A DNA stretch of 64,000 nt from assembly GCA_934255135.1 (NCBI GenBank), contig CAKQMV010000001.1:162364-226363 (forward strand). The letters are read 5' to 3'. The notes under the pieces were generated by a model, which saw nothing but the letters and a program-made list of their open reading frames with translations, did no database searches and was not told the DNA's origin. Below, piece by piece: positions 26,347 to 35,920 of the stretch (position 1 is the stretch's first letter; the number at the start of each line of letters is the position of its first letter). This stretch comes from an uncultured Clostridia bacterium. GTDB lineage: Bacteria; Bacillota; Clostridia; Peptostreptococcales; Anaerovoracaceae. Position numbers and translations under genes: made by a program.

Positions 26347-27015
26347 CTATTCGATTACATAACCGACATTTCGAACCGTTCTGATTCGAGCACCATAGTT
26401 ACCAAGCTTCTGGCGAAGCGTCTTGATATGCATGTCAAGAGTTCTTGATTCAACCTCAACAGTGATGCCCCAGACACGATCCATAATCGCAGTTCTTGAA
26501 AGAACTGTGCCCTTGTTAAGAACAAGATATGAGAGAAGCTCATACTCCTTATAGGTGAGATCCACGTGATGTCCGTCTACAGAAACTTCCCTCTTCTCGT
26601 CGTTGATTACGAGACCATCGAGCACTAAAGTTTTGCCAGCGTCAGGCATACTTCGGCGAAGAACAGCCTTTACACGAGAGATAAGCTCCATTACAGAAAA
26701 TGGCTTCCTGATGTAATCATCGGCGCCATCCTCGAGTCCCTTCACAAGATCTAGCTCCGTTGTCTTAGCTGTAACCATGATTACAGGAATCAGCTTAGTC
26801 TCAGATGTTCTTCTGATCTTCTTAAGAATCTCGATGCCGTCCTCGTCTGGAAGCATAATATCGAGCAGAACTAGATCAGGATGCGCCTCGTAAAGCCTGT
26901 GATAGAAGCTCTTCGCATCCTCAAAACCTACTACCTCGTGACCGGCGTTTTTAAGCGCGAACTCCTCGATTTCTCTTATGTTATTATCGTCTTCTACTAT
27001 GTAAATTAAAGCCAT
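26347..27015 (-). CDS. phoB: PhoB-like OmpR-family response regulator
   Basis: 222 residues. Receiver domain with acidic pocket (EDD near 9-11), phospho-acceptor Asp in LVLLDIMLPDEDG (about 52) and the conserved Lys in IRKPFS. The C-terminal winged helix has the OmpR pattern VDLTYKEYELLSYLVLNKG and DMHIKTLRQKLG. Start has AAAGGAG upstream. It regulates by binding direct repeats; 11-bp-spaced TTTACA repeats precede the first gene of its operon. Confidence 0.9.
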   Translation of the reverse strand: MALIYIVEDDNNIREIEEFALKNAGHEVVGFEDAKSFYHRLYEAHPDLVLLDIMLPDEDGIEILKKIRRTSETKLIPVIMVTAKTTELDLVKGLEDGADDYIRKPFSVMELISRVKAVLRRSMPDAGKTLVLDGLVINDEKREVSVDGHHVDLTYKEYELLSYLVLNKGTVLSRTAIMDRVWGITVEVESRTLDMHIKTLRQKLGNYGARIRTVRNVGYVIE

Positions 27016-27052
27016 AATTATTACTCCTTTGGCTAATTATACCACGCGCAGG

Positions 27053-28816
27053 CTAGAGACTGTATGCCTTAGTCAGAGCCTCGAATTCCTCATCGAAACG
27101 CTTTCTCTCATCCGCAGGCAGACTCTTGAAATACTCATGAGTATTGTAGTCGTTTGCAAAAATCGTAATCATCTCAACCGCAATATTCGAGCAGTGATCA
27201 GATACCCTCTCAAGACTGTTCAGCACATCCTCGAGAATAAAACCCATCTCGATAGTACATCTACCCTCCTGGAGCCTCTCAATGTGATTAGCCTTAATCT
27301 GCTTAGTCAGATCGTCAACAACCTCTTCTAGAGGTTCAACATGTGTTGCCGTTCCGAGCTGCTCCGTGCAAAAGGCCTCTGTCGTCAATCCGCAGATGTC
27401 CCGCACGGCTCTAGATATGGTCTCAATCTCAGCTCTTGCATCGGCCGAGAATGAGAGGCCCTTCTTGTCGATCTCATCTGCCGAACACGCGATGCTGTGT
27501 GCGTGGTCGGAGATTCTTTCGAAATCACTTATGCTGTGGAGTATAAGTGTCAGAGTCTTACTGTCTTCCTTTGATAAATTCTTGCTTGAAAGCTTTACAA
27601 GGTAAGTTCCGAGAGCATCCTCGTATTCATCGACGAGGGACTCAAGTCTTGCGACTTCCTTTGCTTTTTCTTTATCATAATTTGCAATTACATCAAGTGC
27701 AAGCAGAATCGAATCTTTTGTGATATCTGCCATCTCGCGAACCTTTGCTCTGCAGATTTCCATTGCGAATGCAGGTCTCTCGAGGAATCTTTCGTCGATT
27801 GTAACTGCGGCCTTACTCTCCTCTCCAAGCTTCTGTGGCTTGCCCTTGATTGTAATCTGTGCAAGTCTTACAAGCATATTAGCGAATGGGAAAAGCAGAA
27901 TTGTTGCACATACGTTGAATGTTGTATGTACTACTGCAATTCCTGCAGCTGTTGCAGAGGTTCCAAGGAAGTCAAAATGTACGAATGAATTTACGCTGTA
28001 GAACACGATCATAAAGATTATTGTTCCGATCAGGTTGAAATATAGGTGAATCATTGCAGCTCTCTGGGCGTTCTTAGTTGCTCCGATTGCTGATATGATA
28101 CTTGTAACGCAAGTACCGATATTCTGTCCCATGATAATAGGAATTGCTACGCTGAATGGAACTGCACCAGAGATACATAGAGCCTGAAGAATTCCGACTG
28201 AAGCAGATGAACTCTGGATAGCTGCTGTCAGAAGCGTACCAGCAATCATTCCGAGGATAGGATTGCTGAACGCTGTCATAAGACTTGTAAACTGCGGGTT
28301 GTCTGCAAGTCCGGAAACTGCTCCACTCATAGTCTCCATTCCGAACATCAGCACGGCAAAACCGAGGAGGATCTCACCGGCGTCCTTTTTGCGCGACTCC
28401 TCTTTACTTGCCATAACGAGGATGATTCCGACCGCTGCGAGCACCGGTGAGAATGATGACGGCTTAAGCAGGCTAACCCACACGCTGTCACCACTGATTC
28501 CAGAAAGTGAAAGAATCCACGATGTTATTGTGGTACCGATATTCGCACCCATGATGATTCCGACAGCCTGTCCGAGCTGCATGATGCCGGAGTTTACAAA
28601 TCCGACAACCATAACAGTCGTTGCAGAGGATGACTGAATCACCGCGGTTACGAGTGCACCAAGCATAACAGCGTAGATTCTCTTGCTTGTGAGGTGCTCA
28701 AGGATGCCTTCTAGCTTACCGCCGGCCATCTTCGAGAGTCCACCTCCCATTGTATTCATTCCATATAGGAAGAGCGCCAGCCCTCCCACCATGTTAATTA
28801 CATCAAATATGCTCAT
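27053..28816 (-). CDS. Na/Pi cotransporter family protein with PhoU-like C-terminus
   Basis: 587 residues. Residues 1-310 are two inverted membrane repeats, each with the QSSSATT / QSSSASV motif (at about 61 and 201) that marks Na+/phosphate cotransporters of the NptA/PNaS family. A cytoplasmic C-terminal helical domain (about 340-570) resembles PhoU. It imports phosphate with Na+. It heads the operon with phoB and phoR, and a Pho-like box lies about 110 bp upstream of its start. Confidence 0.93.
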   Translation of the reverse strand: MSIFDVINMVGGLALFLYGMNTMGGGLSKMAGGKLEGILEHLTSKRIYAVMLGALVTAVIQSSSATTVMVVGFVNSGIMQLGQAVGIIMGANIGTTITSWILSLSGISGDSVWVSLLKPSSFSPVLAAVGIILVMASKEESRKKDAGEILLGFAVLMFGMETMSGAVSGLADNPQFTSLMTAFSNPILGMIAGTLLTAAIQSSSASVGILQALCISGAVPFSVAIPIIMGQNIGTCVTSIISAIGATKNAQRAAMIHLYFNLIGTIIFMIVFYSVNSFVHFDFLGTSATAAGIAVVHTTFNVCATILLFPFANMLVRLAQITIKGKPQKLGEESKAAVTIDERFLERPAFAMEICRAKVREMADITKDSILLALDVIANYDKEKAKEVARLESLVDEYEDALGTYLVKLSSKNLSKEDSKTLTLILHSISDFERISDHAHSIACSADEIDKKGLSFSADARAEIETISRAVRDICGLTTEAFCTEQLGTATHVEPLEEVVDDLTKQIKANHIERLQEGRCTIEMGFILEDVLNSLERVSDHCSNIAVEMITIFANDYNTHEYFKSLPADERKRFDEEFEALTKAYSL

Positions 28817-28921
28817 ACGTATTTACCTAACCTTTTTATATATTTTTACCTTAGTGTTTCTTTCGTTTTACATTTTCAAGCGAATGATAAACTACGAAAG
28901 TAAATTACAAAGACAGGTTAG

Positions 28922-28938
28922 TGTAAATACAATGTAAA
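28922..28938 (-). promoter_or_regulatory. Pho-like box upstream of the Na/Pi cotransporter operon
   Basis: Read on the minus strand: TTTACA-N5-TTTACA, two hexamers 11 bp apart, followed at the same pitch by weaker CTGTCT and ATTTAC elements. This is the layout of PhoB/PhoP (and WalR) sites. It lies about 110 bp upstream of the cotransporter ATG, consistent with autoregulation by the phoB product. Confidence 0.6.
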
Positions 28939-28970
28939 TTATTTTACATTCGAGATGCAGTTATTACATA

Positions 28971-29432
28971 TTAGACGAGCTCGGCGTCCTTAAGTCTCGC
29001 GTATGTATAATCTCCCTCAGTATAAGTTTCAAAAGTTCCAACTACTGTAATCTCTGAGTCAACTTCAGGATAATCATCAGGATACTTGGCATCGCCTTTA
29101 AGCTTAAATTCGATTCCCTGCTTGCAGCACTGTGTCGCGTCCTGAATCAGAACAGCCGTATAATAATCGTCATCGCCGGTACCCTCGTATACGGCAAAAT
29201 TTCCTGTCATCTTGATGGTTTTGCCCGTGTAGTCGTCGGGATTAGACATGATGTTACTCACCTCTGAGAGGATCATTGTTGAGCTTAGCGATGTAAGATC
29301 AACATCGACGTTATCTGCAGAGTCTGATGAAGATGTCTTCGAATCACCGCAGGATGCCATTGAGAATACCATAATGCACAGCATTCCCATAATCAGTATA
29401 TTTTTTAATGTTTTCTTATTATTCTCATTCAT
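28971..29432 (-). CDS. Small lipoprotein of the zinc operon, probable OB-fold
   Basis: 153 residues. A lipoprotein signal ends in the lipobox SMASC (Cys about 28), followed by a Ser/Asp-rich linker. The rest (MTGNFAVYEG, GIEFKLKG, SEITVVGTFETY) has the strand pattern of an OB-fold domain. It is the last gene of the znuACB operon and overlaps the permease stop by one base. Such OB-fold lipoproteins occur with metal ABC systems in Clostridia; a role in metal delivery or sensing at the membrane surface is inferred only from context. Two adjacent Cys (QCCKQG) could bind metal. Confidence 0.7.
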   Translation of the reverse strand: MNENNKKTLKNILIMGMLCIMVFSMASCGDSKTSSSDSADNVDVDLTSLSSTMILSEVSNIMSNPDDYTGKTIKMTGNFAVYEGTGDDDYYTAVLIQDATQCCKQGIEFKLKGDAKYPDDYPEVDSEITVVGTFETYTEGDYTYARLKDAELV

Positions 29433-30277
29433 TATCTTGCCCCCTTAACCTTTCCTGCCAGACAGAAGATGAAAAATACTACGATATCCACTGCCACGAT
29501 TGTTGATCCTACCGGTGTTCCAGATAGGATTGAAATCAGAATTCCCGTTACCGCGCAGATAACAGATATTACGGCCGAACAGATTGTTACAGCCTTGAAG
29601 TGCTTGAACACTCTCATCGCCGAAAGTGCCGGGAATATGATAAGTGCTGAAATAAGAAGTGAACCCACGAGGTTCATCGCAAGCACGATTATCACAGCAA
29701 TAACTACGGCAATTATCAGATTGTAAAGCTTGGCATTTGTGCCTGTTGCTTCAGCGAAGCTCTCATCGAAGGTTACTGCAAAAATCTTATTATAGAAGAA
29801 GATGAAAACAGCAACGACTACCATCGAAAGAATCACGCAAAGCCACACGTCTGCCTGCTTGAGTGTAAGAATCGATGTCGATCCGAAAAGTGTGCTGCAC
29901 ACATCACCCGACAGGTTTGCTGACGATGAGAAAAGATTCATCAGCAGATAACCTATTGCAAGTGATCCTACCGAAATCATTGCAACAGCAGCATCTCCCT
30001 TAATCTTCGCATTCTGTCCTGATCTTAGAAGCAGCACTGCGCATATTATAGTCGCAACTAGCATAAACAGATTGACGTTCAGGACGTCCAGAATTGATGC
30101 AAGTGCCATAGCACCGAATGCAACGTGTGAAAGTCCATCACCAATGAACGAAAATCTCTTAAGAACGAGCGTTACTCCAATAAGAGATGAGCAAAGCGCA
30201 ATAAGAGTTCCCGCAATCAGAGCGTACTTAACGAACGGATATGTCATATATAAAGATAGTGTACCGAAAATTCCCAT
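29432..30277 (-). CDS. znuB: Zinc/manganese ABC transporter permease (ZnuB-like)
   Basis: 281 residues with eight or so membrane helices and the ABC-3 family pattern (LIGVTLVLKRFSFIGDGLSHVAFGAMAL near 32-60, the EAA-like coupling loop TFDESFAEATG). It forms the membrane channel for divalent cations. Its ATG overlaps the znuC stop (TAATG), with GGGAGGTGAG upstream, so the two are translationally coupled. Confidence 0.92.
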   Translation of the reverse strand: MGIFGTLSLYMTYPFVKYALIAGTLIALCSSLIGVTLVLKRFSFIGDGLSHVAFGAMALASILDVLNVNLFMLVATIICAVLLLRSGQNAKIKGDAAVAMISVGSLAIGYLLMNLFSSSANLSGDVCSTLFGSTSILTLKQADVWLCVILSMVVVAVFIFFYNKIFAVTFDESFAEATGTNAKLYNLIIAVVIAVIIVLAMNLVGSLLISALIIFPALSAMRVFKHFKAVTICSAVISVICAVTGILISILSGTPVGSTIVAVDIVVFFIFCLAGKVKGAR

Positions 30278-30987
30278 TACATCTCACCTCCCTCAAATGA
30301 TACAAAACGTCTGCCCACCTTCGACTCAAGAAATTCCTCCTTGGTTCCGAAGAAATAGTCATTTTCCATATAGAGAATGTGATCTGCATAACGTAGAGCC
30401 GCCGACACATCGTGCGAAACCATTACGACAGTAATACCATCTTTCTTATTCAAATCCGCTATAAGATCATACATTTCCTGCGTAACCTTAGGATCAAGGC
30501 CAGATACAGGTTCATCAAGAACGATAAGCTTGTCTGTCGCACACAGAGCCCTTGCGAGCAGAACCCTCTGCTGCTGACCGCCCGACATCTCGCGATAACA
30601 TCTGTCCTCGAGAGCGGAAAGTCCCATACGTTCGATATTCCTTTTGGCCATGAGCTTCTCCTTCTTATTGTAAAAAGGTCTGAGCCCGCAGCTTCCCTGA
30701 CATCCCGAGATAACTATCTCTCTAACCGACGCCGGAAAGTCCTTCTGCACGACCGTCTGCTGCGGCAGATAACCGATTTCAGTCTGTTTGAGCCCGTCAC
30801 CGAACTCAATCTCACCGCTAAGCGGCTTCTGAAGTCCGAGCATTGTTCTCATAAGAGTCGACTTTCCCGAACCGTTCTCACCAACGATACATAGATAGTC
30901 GCCTTCATTTATGCCAAAATTAAGATTCTCTACAAGAATGTGTCCCTCGTATCCGAGTGAAATATTGTTGCTTCTGATAAGTGCCAT
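30277..30987 (-). CDS. znuC: Zinc ABC transporter ATP-binding protein (ZnuC-like)
   Basis: 236 residues from the ATG at 30987 (MALIRSNN), which has GGAGGGGG upstream; an earlier in-frame start at 31011 would run into znuA. Walker A is GENGSGKST, signature MSGGQQQR, Walker B LIVLDEPVSGLD, and the H-loop VSHD. It powers the permease encoded next. It begins 17 bp after the znuA stop. Confidence 0.93.
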   Translation of the reverse strand: MALIRSNNISLGYEGHILVENLNFGINEGDYLCIVGENGSGKSTLMRTMLGLQKPLSGEIEFGDGLKQTEIGYLPQQTVVQKDFPASVREIVISGCQGSCGLRPFYNKKEKLMAKRNIERMGLSALEDRCYREMSGGQQQRVLLARALCATDKLIVLDEPVSGLDPKVTQEMYDLIADLNKKDGITVVMVSHDVSAALRYADHILYMENDYFFGTKEEFLESKVGRRFVSFEGGEM

Positions 30988-31003
30988 ATGTTCCCCCTCC
31001 CGT

Positions 31004-32035
31004 CTATGCAAGTGCTTTCTTAAGCACCTTAAGATTATCTTCCATTATTGAAATGTAAGATACGCCATCAGATACATCGTCTGCAGTAGTTGCCTGCATT
31101 GAATTTAGAGTGAGAATATTCTGGTTCTGTGACTTGGTATTGTCGATTATTGTTTTGGCAATCTTCTGGTCTGATCCGTCGATTGTCATTACTGAGTTAA
31201 GTCCGAGTCTGTCTACCTTCTTGGCAAGGAATACGATTGTCTCAAAGCTTGCTTCTGTCTCTGCACTGCAGCCGTTAAATGCCGCATAGCAGTCAAGACC
31301 GTAATCGTCAGCCATATATCTGAATGGGAATCTGTCTCCGAAAACCAGATTCTTATTCTTGGCATCCTGACATACCTTCTTGTACTCGCTGTCGAGGTTA
31401 GCAAGCTCCTTGTTATATGATTTAACATTTGCTGCATAAGAATCGGCATTAGCTTCATCTGCATCTGATAATGCATCGGCTATTGCAGAGGTCAGTACCT
31501 TGGCGTTCTTAAGTGAAAGCCAGATATGCTCGTCGTACTCGTGGTCATGCTCGTTATCTGTGTCATCATGGTCATCGTGATCATCTGCATCATTGTCGTG
31601 ATCATGGTCGTGATCATCGTCGGCCTCCATGCCAGGAAGAAGCTCTTCCTCTACGGCCTTGTCACCAAGTGCCTCCATCAGATTAACAACCTTCATGTTC
31701 TTGTTGTTTGCATCCTCTAGTGCGTCCTCTACCCACTCATCAGACTCACCGCCAACATAAACGAAGACATCGCAGTCTGAAAGCTTCATAAGATCCTGTG
31801 TAGATGGCTGGTAGCTGTGAAGATCAACACCGTTATCTATAAGCATTGTGACATCGGCATCATCAGCCTTGTCTCCTAGAACATTCATTGTCCAGTCGTA
31901 TACAGGGAATGTGGTTGTTACAACCTTGAGCTTCCCGGAATCTGAAGAATCAGATGAATCCTTAGAACAGCCTGTAAGATTCAGGCACGCAAAACATAAA
32001 ACGGCAGCAAGAATAACCGAAATAAACTTTTTCAT
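31004..32035 (-). CDS. znuA: Zinc-binding lipoprotein (ZnuA/AdcA-like)
   Basis: 343 residues from the ATG at 32035, behind GGAGG. The signal peptide ends in the lipobox LTGC. Family features: TTFPVYDW, DLHSYQPSTQD (zinc His), and a His/Asp-rich loop of about 32 residues (about 143-174, alternating DH, DDHD and NEHDHEYDEH) that is typical of zinc, not manganese, receptors; then EHIWLSL with the next His. It captures Zn2+ outside the cell and passes it to ZnuBC. First gene of the operon znuA-znuC-znuB-lipoprotein. Confidence 0.93.
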   Translation of the reverse strand: MKKFISVILAAVLCFACLNLTGCSKDSSDSSDSGKLKVVTTTFPVYDWTMNVLGDKADDADVTMLIDNGVDLHSYQPSTQDLMKLSDCDVFVYVGGESDEWVEDALEDANNKNMKVVNLMEALGDKAVEEELLPGMEADDDHDHDHDNDADDHDDHDDTDNEHDHEYDEHIWLSLKNAKVLTSAIADALSDADEANADSYAANVKSYNKELANLDSEYKKVCQDAKNKNLVFGDRFPFRYMADDYGLDCYAAFNGCSAETEASFETIVFLAKKVDRLGLNSVMTIDGSDQKIAKTIIDNTKSQNQNILTLNSMQATTADDVSDGVSYISIMEDNLKVLKKALA

Positions 32036-32193
32036 ATTAAAAACCTCCATAATTAAACGACACGAAACAGGCGACTACATTATTTGAAGTCGTCGCAAGA
32101 TGTGCTCGCATAGTAAATGTAATGGCGCAATTATAGAAAAATTGCACTACAAAATGAGGGACTTCGCCCTTGTCATCAAATTACGAGGTTTAT

Positions 32194-32496
32194 TTAATTG
32201 TTAAGTCTTACCTTATTGGAAACTGGTGTGCTGAATGTAATAACTTCAGCAAAGAAATGTAGAATAGAAACTGCTATCAGAGCGATAACAGTCGCAAGAA
32301 TTGCACCGGCAGCCTTTCCAGCTCCGATTTCTCTGATATTATTCTCAGCATTGTGTACAGAAAGACATACCTGGCAGCCTGCACCTGAACAGTCATGGCA
32401 AGCCTCCTCAGCAATATAAGTAAGAGAAAGACATGACATTGCAACAATGATAATACATGTGAATATTGATAATACTCTGCGTGTATTTCTGTTCAT
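32194..32496 (-). CDS. Small Cys-rich membrane protein upstream of the zinc operon
   Basis: 100 residues, AAGGGAGAC before the ATG. One helix at the N-terminus (about 8-27, likely signal or anchor) and one near residues 60-85. Between them is CHDCSGAGCQVC, four Cys in a CxxC-x4-CxxC-like spacing that could bind metal. Proteins of this type sit next to zinc ABC genes in Clostridia; function unknown. It is about 160 bp upstream of znuA; a GCAATT...AATTGC inverted repeat (32127-32145) in the gap might be an operator. Confidence 0.7.
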   Translation of the reverse strand: MNRNTRRVLSIFTCIIIVAMSCLSLTYIAEEACHDCSGAGCQVCLSVHNAENNIREIGAGKAAGAILATVIALIAVSILHFFAEVITFSTPVSNKVRLNN

Positions 32497-32542
32497 GCCG
32501 TCTCCCTTCTGTCTTATGCTTAATGTCTTATAATCTTAATGC

Positions 32543-32605
32543 TAAAAAATAGAACTAATTCAAGTAGTTAGGATTTGTCATAGCTAACCACCTTATTAGT
32601 TCTAT
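32543..32605 (-). terminator. Large hairpin terminator after ygjV-like gene
   Basis: On the minus strand an 11-bp perfect outer stem (ATAGAACTAAT / ATTAGTTCTAT) encloses a 35-nt loop that has an inner GTTAG/CTAAC stem, and is followed at once by TTTTTT. The size of the loop is larger than usual, so a regulatory hairpin for the downstream zinc genes is a possible alternative. Confidence 0.75.
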
Positions 32606-32652
32606 CATTATCGAATTTCAATGTCAATAAATCTCACAGACACTTCACAAAA

Positions 32653-33180
32653 CTATTCATTTATCTCGTCGAGGTTGTTCCAGCCGTATCTGTATATTGA
32701 AATAAGAATTGACACCTCTGTCACGACCTCATCGAGGATGCCTGCCCATGATCCGACAATAATGTCATATATAATCCATAGTGGTGAATTTATAAACATT
32801 CCAGCAGATCTTATCTTCTTGGCATTATTGGTATAACCTGCAATAGTTGACGCAATATTACCGACGACCGGCAGAATTGAAATCCACCCAGACCACGTAA
32901 CACCGAGAACAACACACTGAAGCAGGCAGATTACGATGCACATCCATTTGCTTTTGGCCCATTCCCACTTGCTTCCGAGAAACATAGAACGAATAAGATT
33001 AAGCACATAGCTTATGCCTCCGGTCGATGCTCCAAGCAGCAATAGGTGCGTCGTATAACAGAAATACGAACCGAACTGCACGCGGAACAGATTCTTGTTG
33101 CTCCTGCACTGAAACGACAGGAAGAAAAGAACCGTTCCGGCGAGCCCGATTCCCTGAATTATTAAATAGTTTAAACTCAT
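32653..33180 (-). CDS. YgjV-family inner-membrane protein
   Basis: 175 residues from the ATG at 33180, with GAGAGGTT upstream. Five or six short membrane segments and the pattern LFFLSFQCRSNKNLFRVQ and GYTNNAKKIRSAG match the YgjV (Imp-YgjV) family, small membrane proteins of unknown function. It lies 28 bp after the PatB-like gene and is probably cotranscribed. Confidence 0.82.
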   Translation of the reverse strand: MSLNYLIIQGIGLAGTVLFFLSFQCRSNKNLFRVQFGSYFCYTTHLLLLGASTGGISYVLNLIRSMFLGSKWEWAKSKWMCIVICLLQCVVLGVTWSGWISILPVVGNIASTIAGYTNNAKKIRSAGMFINSPLWIIYDIIVGSWAGILDEVVTEVSILISIYRYGWNNLDEINE

Positions 33181-33207
33181 ATAACCTCTCACTCAAAGCT
33201 TCTGGTG

Positions 33208-34386
33208 CTATGCAAGATTTGCAACGATTCTCTCTACAACCTCTTCGATATTCTCTCTTCTTGTAGCGAGATTTACTCTGATGCAGGTCTCTGTTCCCAT
33301 GCCTCTGAACCAGTCACCATAGTCAACGGCCATGCGGCACTTGTTCTGAACGAAATCCTTCATCTCCTCAGGCTTTATGTAAGCACCGAGATCAATCCAC
33401 ATCAGATAAGTTCCCTCAAGCGGAGCAATCACGATTTCGCTAAGCGCACCCTCAAGCGTTTCTTTAACATAATTATAGTTACCGTAAATCTCCTGCTTAA
33501 CGCCCTCAAGCCAAGGAGCGCCACTCTCATATGCAGCCCTTGCAGCAATATATCCGAAGCTGTTTCCTGAAGTCACACGAATTGACTCAGTGAAGCTGTC
33601 CCACCTTCTTCTGACCTCTTCATCAGGAATCATAACAAAAGAATTCTGCGCACCGGCAATATTAAATGTCTTAGATGGTGCTGTGATTACTGCAAGAATC
33701 TCATTGTATCTTCCGTCTTCGTTGAGTGAAAGAAGTGAAGTGAACTCCTTCTCATATACGAAATCCTGGTGAATCTCATCAGAAATAACGAAAACTCCAT
33801 GCTTGCTGCAGATCTCCATCAGCTGCTCAAGCTCTTCTCTATCCCATACTCTGCCGATAGGATTGTGAGGTGAACAGAAAATCATGCATCTTACATCTTC
33901 CTTCACGATAGTCTTCTCAAGCTTATCGAAATCAATCGAATATCTGCCAGCGTTGTTATCGAGACTGAACTCTGTAAGCTTTCTTCCGTTATTCTCCACA
34001 GCATCGTAGAACGGATAATATACAGGAGTCATAACGAGCACGTTATCAATCGGAACTGTCACAACACGAAGGAGCCAGTTAAATCCGGCAACAACGCCCG
34101 GCGAAAATCTTATAATTTCACGATCAACATCTACCGAATGTCTCGCTTTCTCCCAGTTAATAAACGCCTGAAAATACTCATCAGGAACATTATAGTAACC
34201 GATAACACCCTTATCTACATACTCGTGAAGCGCTTTCTGGACACACTCCGGAACGGCAAAATCCATATCAGCGACCCAAAGTGCCACCAGATCACCATCG
34301 CCGAACTTCTCCTCGAGACCATCCCACTTGATGCAGTCCGAATTTCTTCTATCTATGTATACAGGCTTCTCAATGCAATCTTTCAT
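33208..34386 (-). CDS. PatB/MalY-family cystathionine beta-lyase / aminotransferase
   Basis: 392 residues, fold type I PLP enzyme. Features: DGDLVALWVADMDFAVPECV near the start, GYYNVPDEYFQAF, SPGVVAGFNWLLR, CSPHNPIGRVW, SDEIHQDFVY and the PLP lysine in APSKTFNIAG (about 236). The PatB/MalY group cleaves cystathionine or cysteine conjugates to a thiol, pyruvate and ammonia. Length and motif order are complete. Confidence 0.93.
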   Translation of the reverse strand: MKDCIEKPVYIDRRNSDCIKWDGLEEKFGDGDLVALWVADMDFAVPECVQKALHEYVDKGVIGYYNVPDEYFQAFINWEKARHSVDVDREIIRFSPGVVAGFNWLLRVVTVPIDNVLVMTPVYYPFYDAVENNGRKLTEFSLDNNAGRYSIDFDKLEKTIVKEDVRCMIFCSPHNPIGRVWDREELEQLMEICSKHGVFVISDEIHQDFVYEKEFTSLLSLNEDGRYNEILAVITAPSKTFNIAGAQNSFVMIPDEEVRRRWDSFTESIRVTSGNSFGYIAARAAYESGAPWLEGVKQEIYGNYNYVKETLEGALSEIVIAPLEGTYLMWIDLGAYIKPEEMKDFVQNKCRMAVDYGDWFRGMGTETCIRVNLATRRENIEEVVERIVANLA

Positions 34387-34507
34387 AATAAATACCCTTG
34401 AACCTTTCTATAGATTTTCTGTCTATAATAATAAGACAATTCATGTGCAATTTCATGAAGTATTAGTAAAAAAGCACCGAGTCTGCAATTAACCCGATGC
34501 TTCACAA

Positions 34508-35911
34508 TTACTTTATGTAGTAGTACGCGTATTTATATGGATCCGCATCCGGATCATCTAACGAAGCATTCATCCTGTCGACATTAAGAACGCCGACAGT
34601 ATAATCAGTAACATACATTACATAGTTTGAACCGTTAATCACAGCCTCTATCTCTTTCTCATCATTAAAGTAGCAATCACTACCGATATATGAAGCCTTG
34701 TCGTTGTTAAGAAGTTTTGCAAGCTCGGATCTTGTGCTATTTCCTTGTATAATTCTTATATCATCAGCTTCTATCCTGTATCCGAACTCACTCATCGCGA
34801 TGCTGCCGTAATCAAATGTAAAACCAACAAGATTAAACGTTCCAGCAATAAAAACAGTCATAACAACTATTATCAAAGTTCCGACATACTTGTTAGTCTC
34901 TTTAGGCTTCATGATTGACTTCAGCCTGTATCTGAGAGACTGTCCATCTGCAGAAAGACACGATGTAAATCCGCGAGGACTTGCAGCAGCACTTAAGATA
35001 AGCTCTGAATACTTCCTTCGCTCTTCCTCATCTGCGCCTTCTAGAACCATTTCATCACAAGCTAATTCGATATCTTCCGCCGCATTCTTCTGCGTTCTTG
35101 AAAGCACTGGTATAAACCAGAATATCGCATTAACTACTGTAATGAAAACCTTCAGATTGGAATCGCAATAATAAATGTGTGTAAATTCATGCCTGAATAT
35201 CAGTCTCAGCTCTTCCTCTGTGTATTCTCTCTCGGGCAAAACCACTTCAACCGCATTTATCCCGATAGACACCGGAGCATCGGTGTTTCTTGACACCTTG
35301 AGATGTGATTTTGCCAGCTTTGAAGAGTCCTTATCAGCAAGCATCTTGTCGAGCTCGTCTTTAAATATAGTGTAGCGAAAATCTCCCGAATCTTCAGTAA
35401 GCATATAGCTTTCTTCATCAAGGTACTTCTTATAACTGAAATGATCTATTACCGCACGACCCATGTACAAAATAAAGCCTGCAAGCCATACGATGAAGAT
35501 TCCCAATAGTGCACGCTTAGGTATTCTGACAAGATAAACAGGCAATACATCAATACCGTGAAATGCTCCACAAATCAGAAACATATACAGTATTGAAGAA
35601 AGTGCCCACAGAGATGATGTCACCCTCGCACTGCAGATTCTTCGAAGTCTTCCTATCAGCAGCATAAGAACAAGCTCGTACAAAGCAATACTTACCGCTA
35701 TAGCAATCAGCTTCTGGTAGGTTATGCGGGTATCACCCCAGATAAAGGAAAAAAATACAGTTATTACAATATATGTAAGCAGACAATTTGTTTCACGTCC
35801 TGATATAACTTTTCTGCTATTACTACCAAACGAAAAGAAAGATGTTGCTCCTACACAAATAAGAGCAATCGCTATATAAACAAGCCTTATTCCCCAAATA
35901 CTGCCTAACAT
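34508..35911 (-). CDS. BlaR1/MecR1-type M56 metallopeptidase
   Basis: 467 residues from the ATG at 35911 (TAGGTGG five bases upstream; an earlier GTG at 35920 directly abuts the blaI stop). Four membrane helices in the first half; the gluzincin motif FRHEFTHIYY (HExxH) in the M56 domain, then LACDEMVL. There is no C-terminal penicillin-binding sensor; instead a last membrane helix (about 345-365) leads to a short outer domain of about 105 residues that lacks an SxxK motif. It likely senses another signal and cleaves the BlaI-type repressor encoded just upstream. Confidence 0.9.
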   Translation of the reverse strand: MLGSIWGIRLVYIAIALICVGATSFFSFGSNSRKVISGRETNCLLTYIVITVFFSFIWGDTRITYQKLIAIAVSIALYELVLMLLIGRLRRICSARVTSSLWALSSILYMFLICGAFHGIDVLPVYLVRIPKRALLGIFIVWLAGFILYMGRAVIDHFSYKKYLDEESYMLTEDSGDFRYTIFKDELDKMLADKDSSKLAKSHLKVSRNTDAPVSIGINAVEVVLPEREYTEEELRLIFRHEFTHIYYCDSNLKVFITVVNAIFWFIPVLSRTQKNAAEDIELACDEMVLEGADEEERRKYSELILSAAASPRGFTSCLSADGQSLRYRLKSIMKPKETNKYVGTLIIVVMTVFIAGTFNLVGFTFDYGSIAMSEFGYRIEADDIRIIQGNSTRSELAKLLNNDKASYIGSDCYFNDEKEIEAVINGSNYVMYVTDYTVGVLNVDRMNASLDDPDADPYKYAYYYIK

Positions 35912-35920
35912 CACAGCCAC

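Noticed and set aside
32549..32605. Riboswitch upstream of the zinc genes
   Set aside because: The hairpin is followed directly by a U-run and follows the ygjV-like gene; no aptamer-like conserved core recognised, so I call a terminator.
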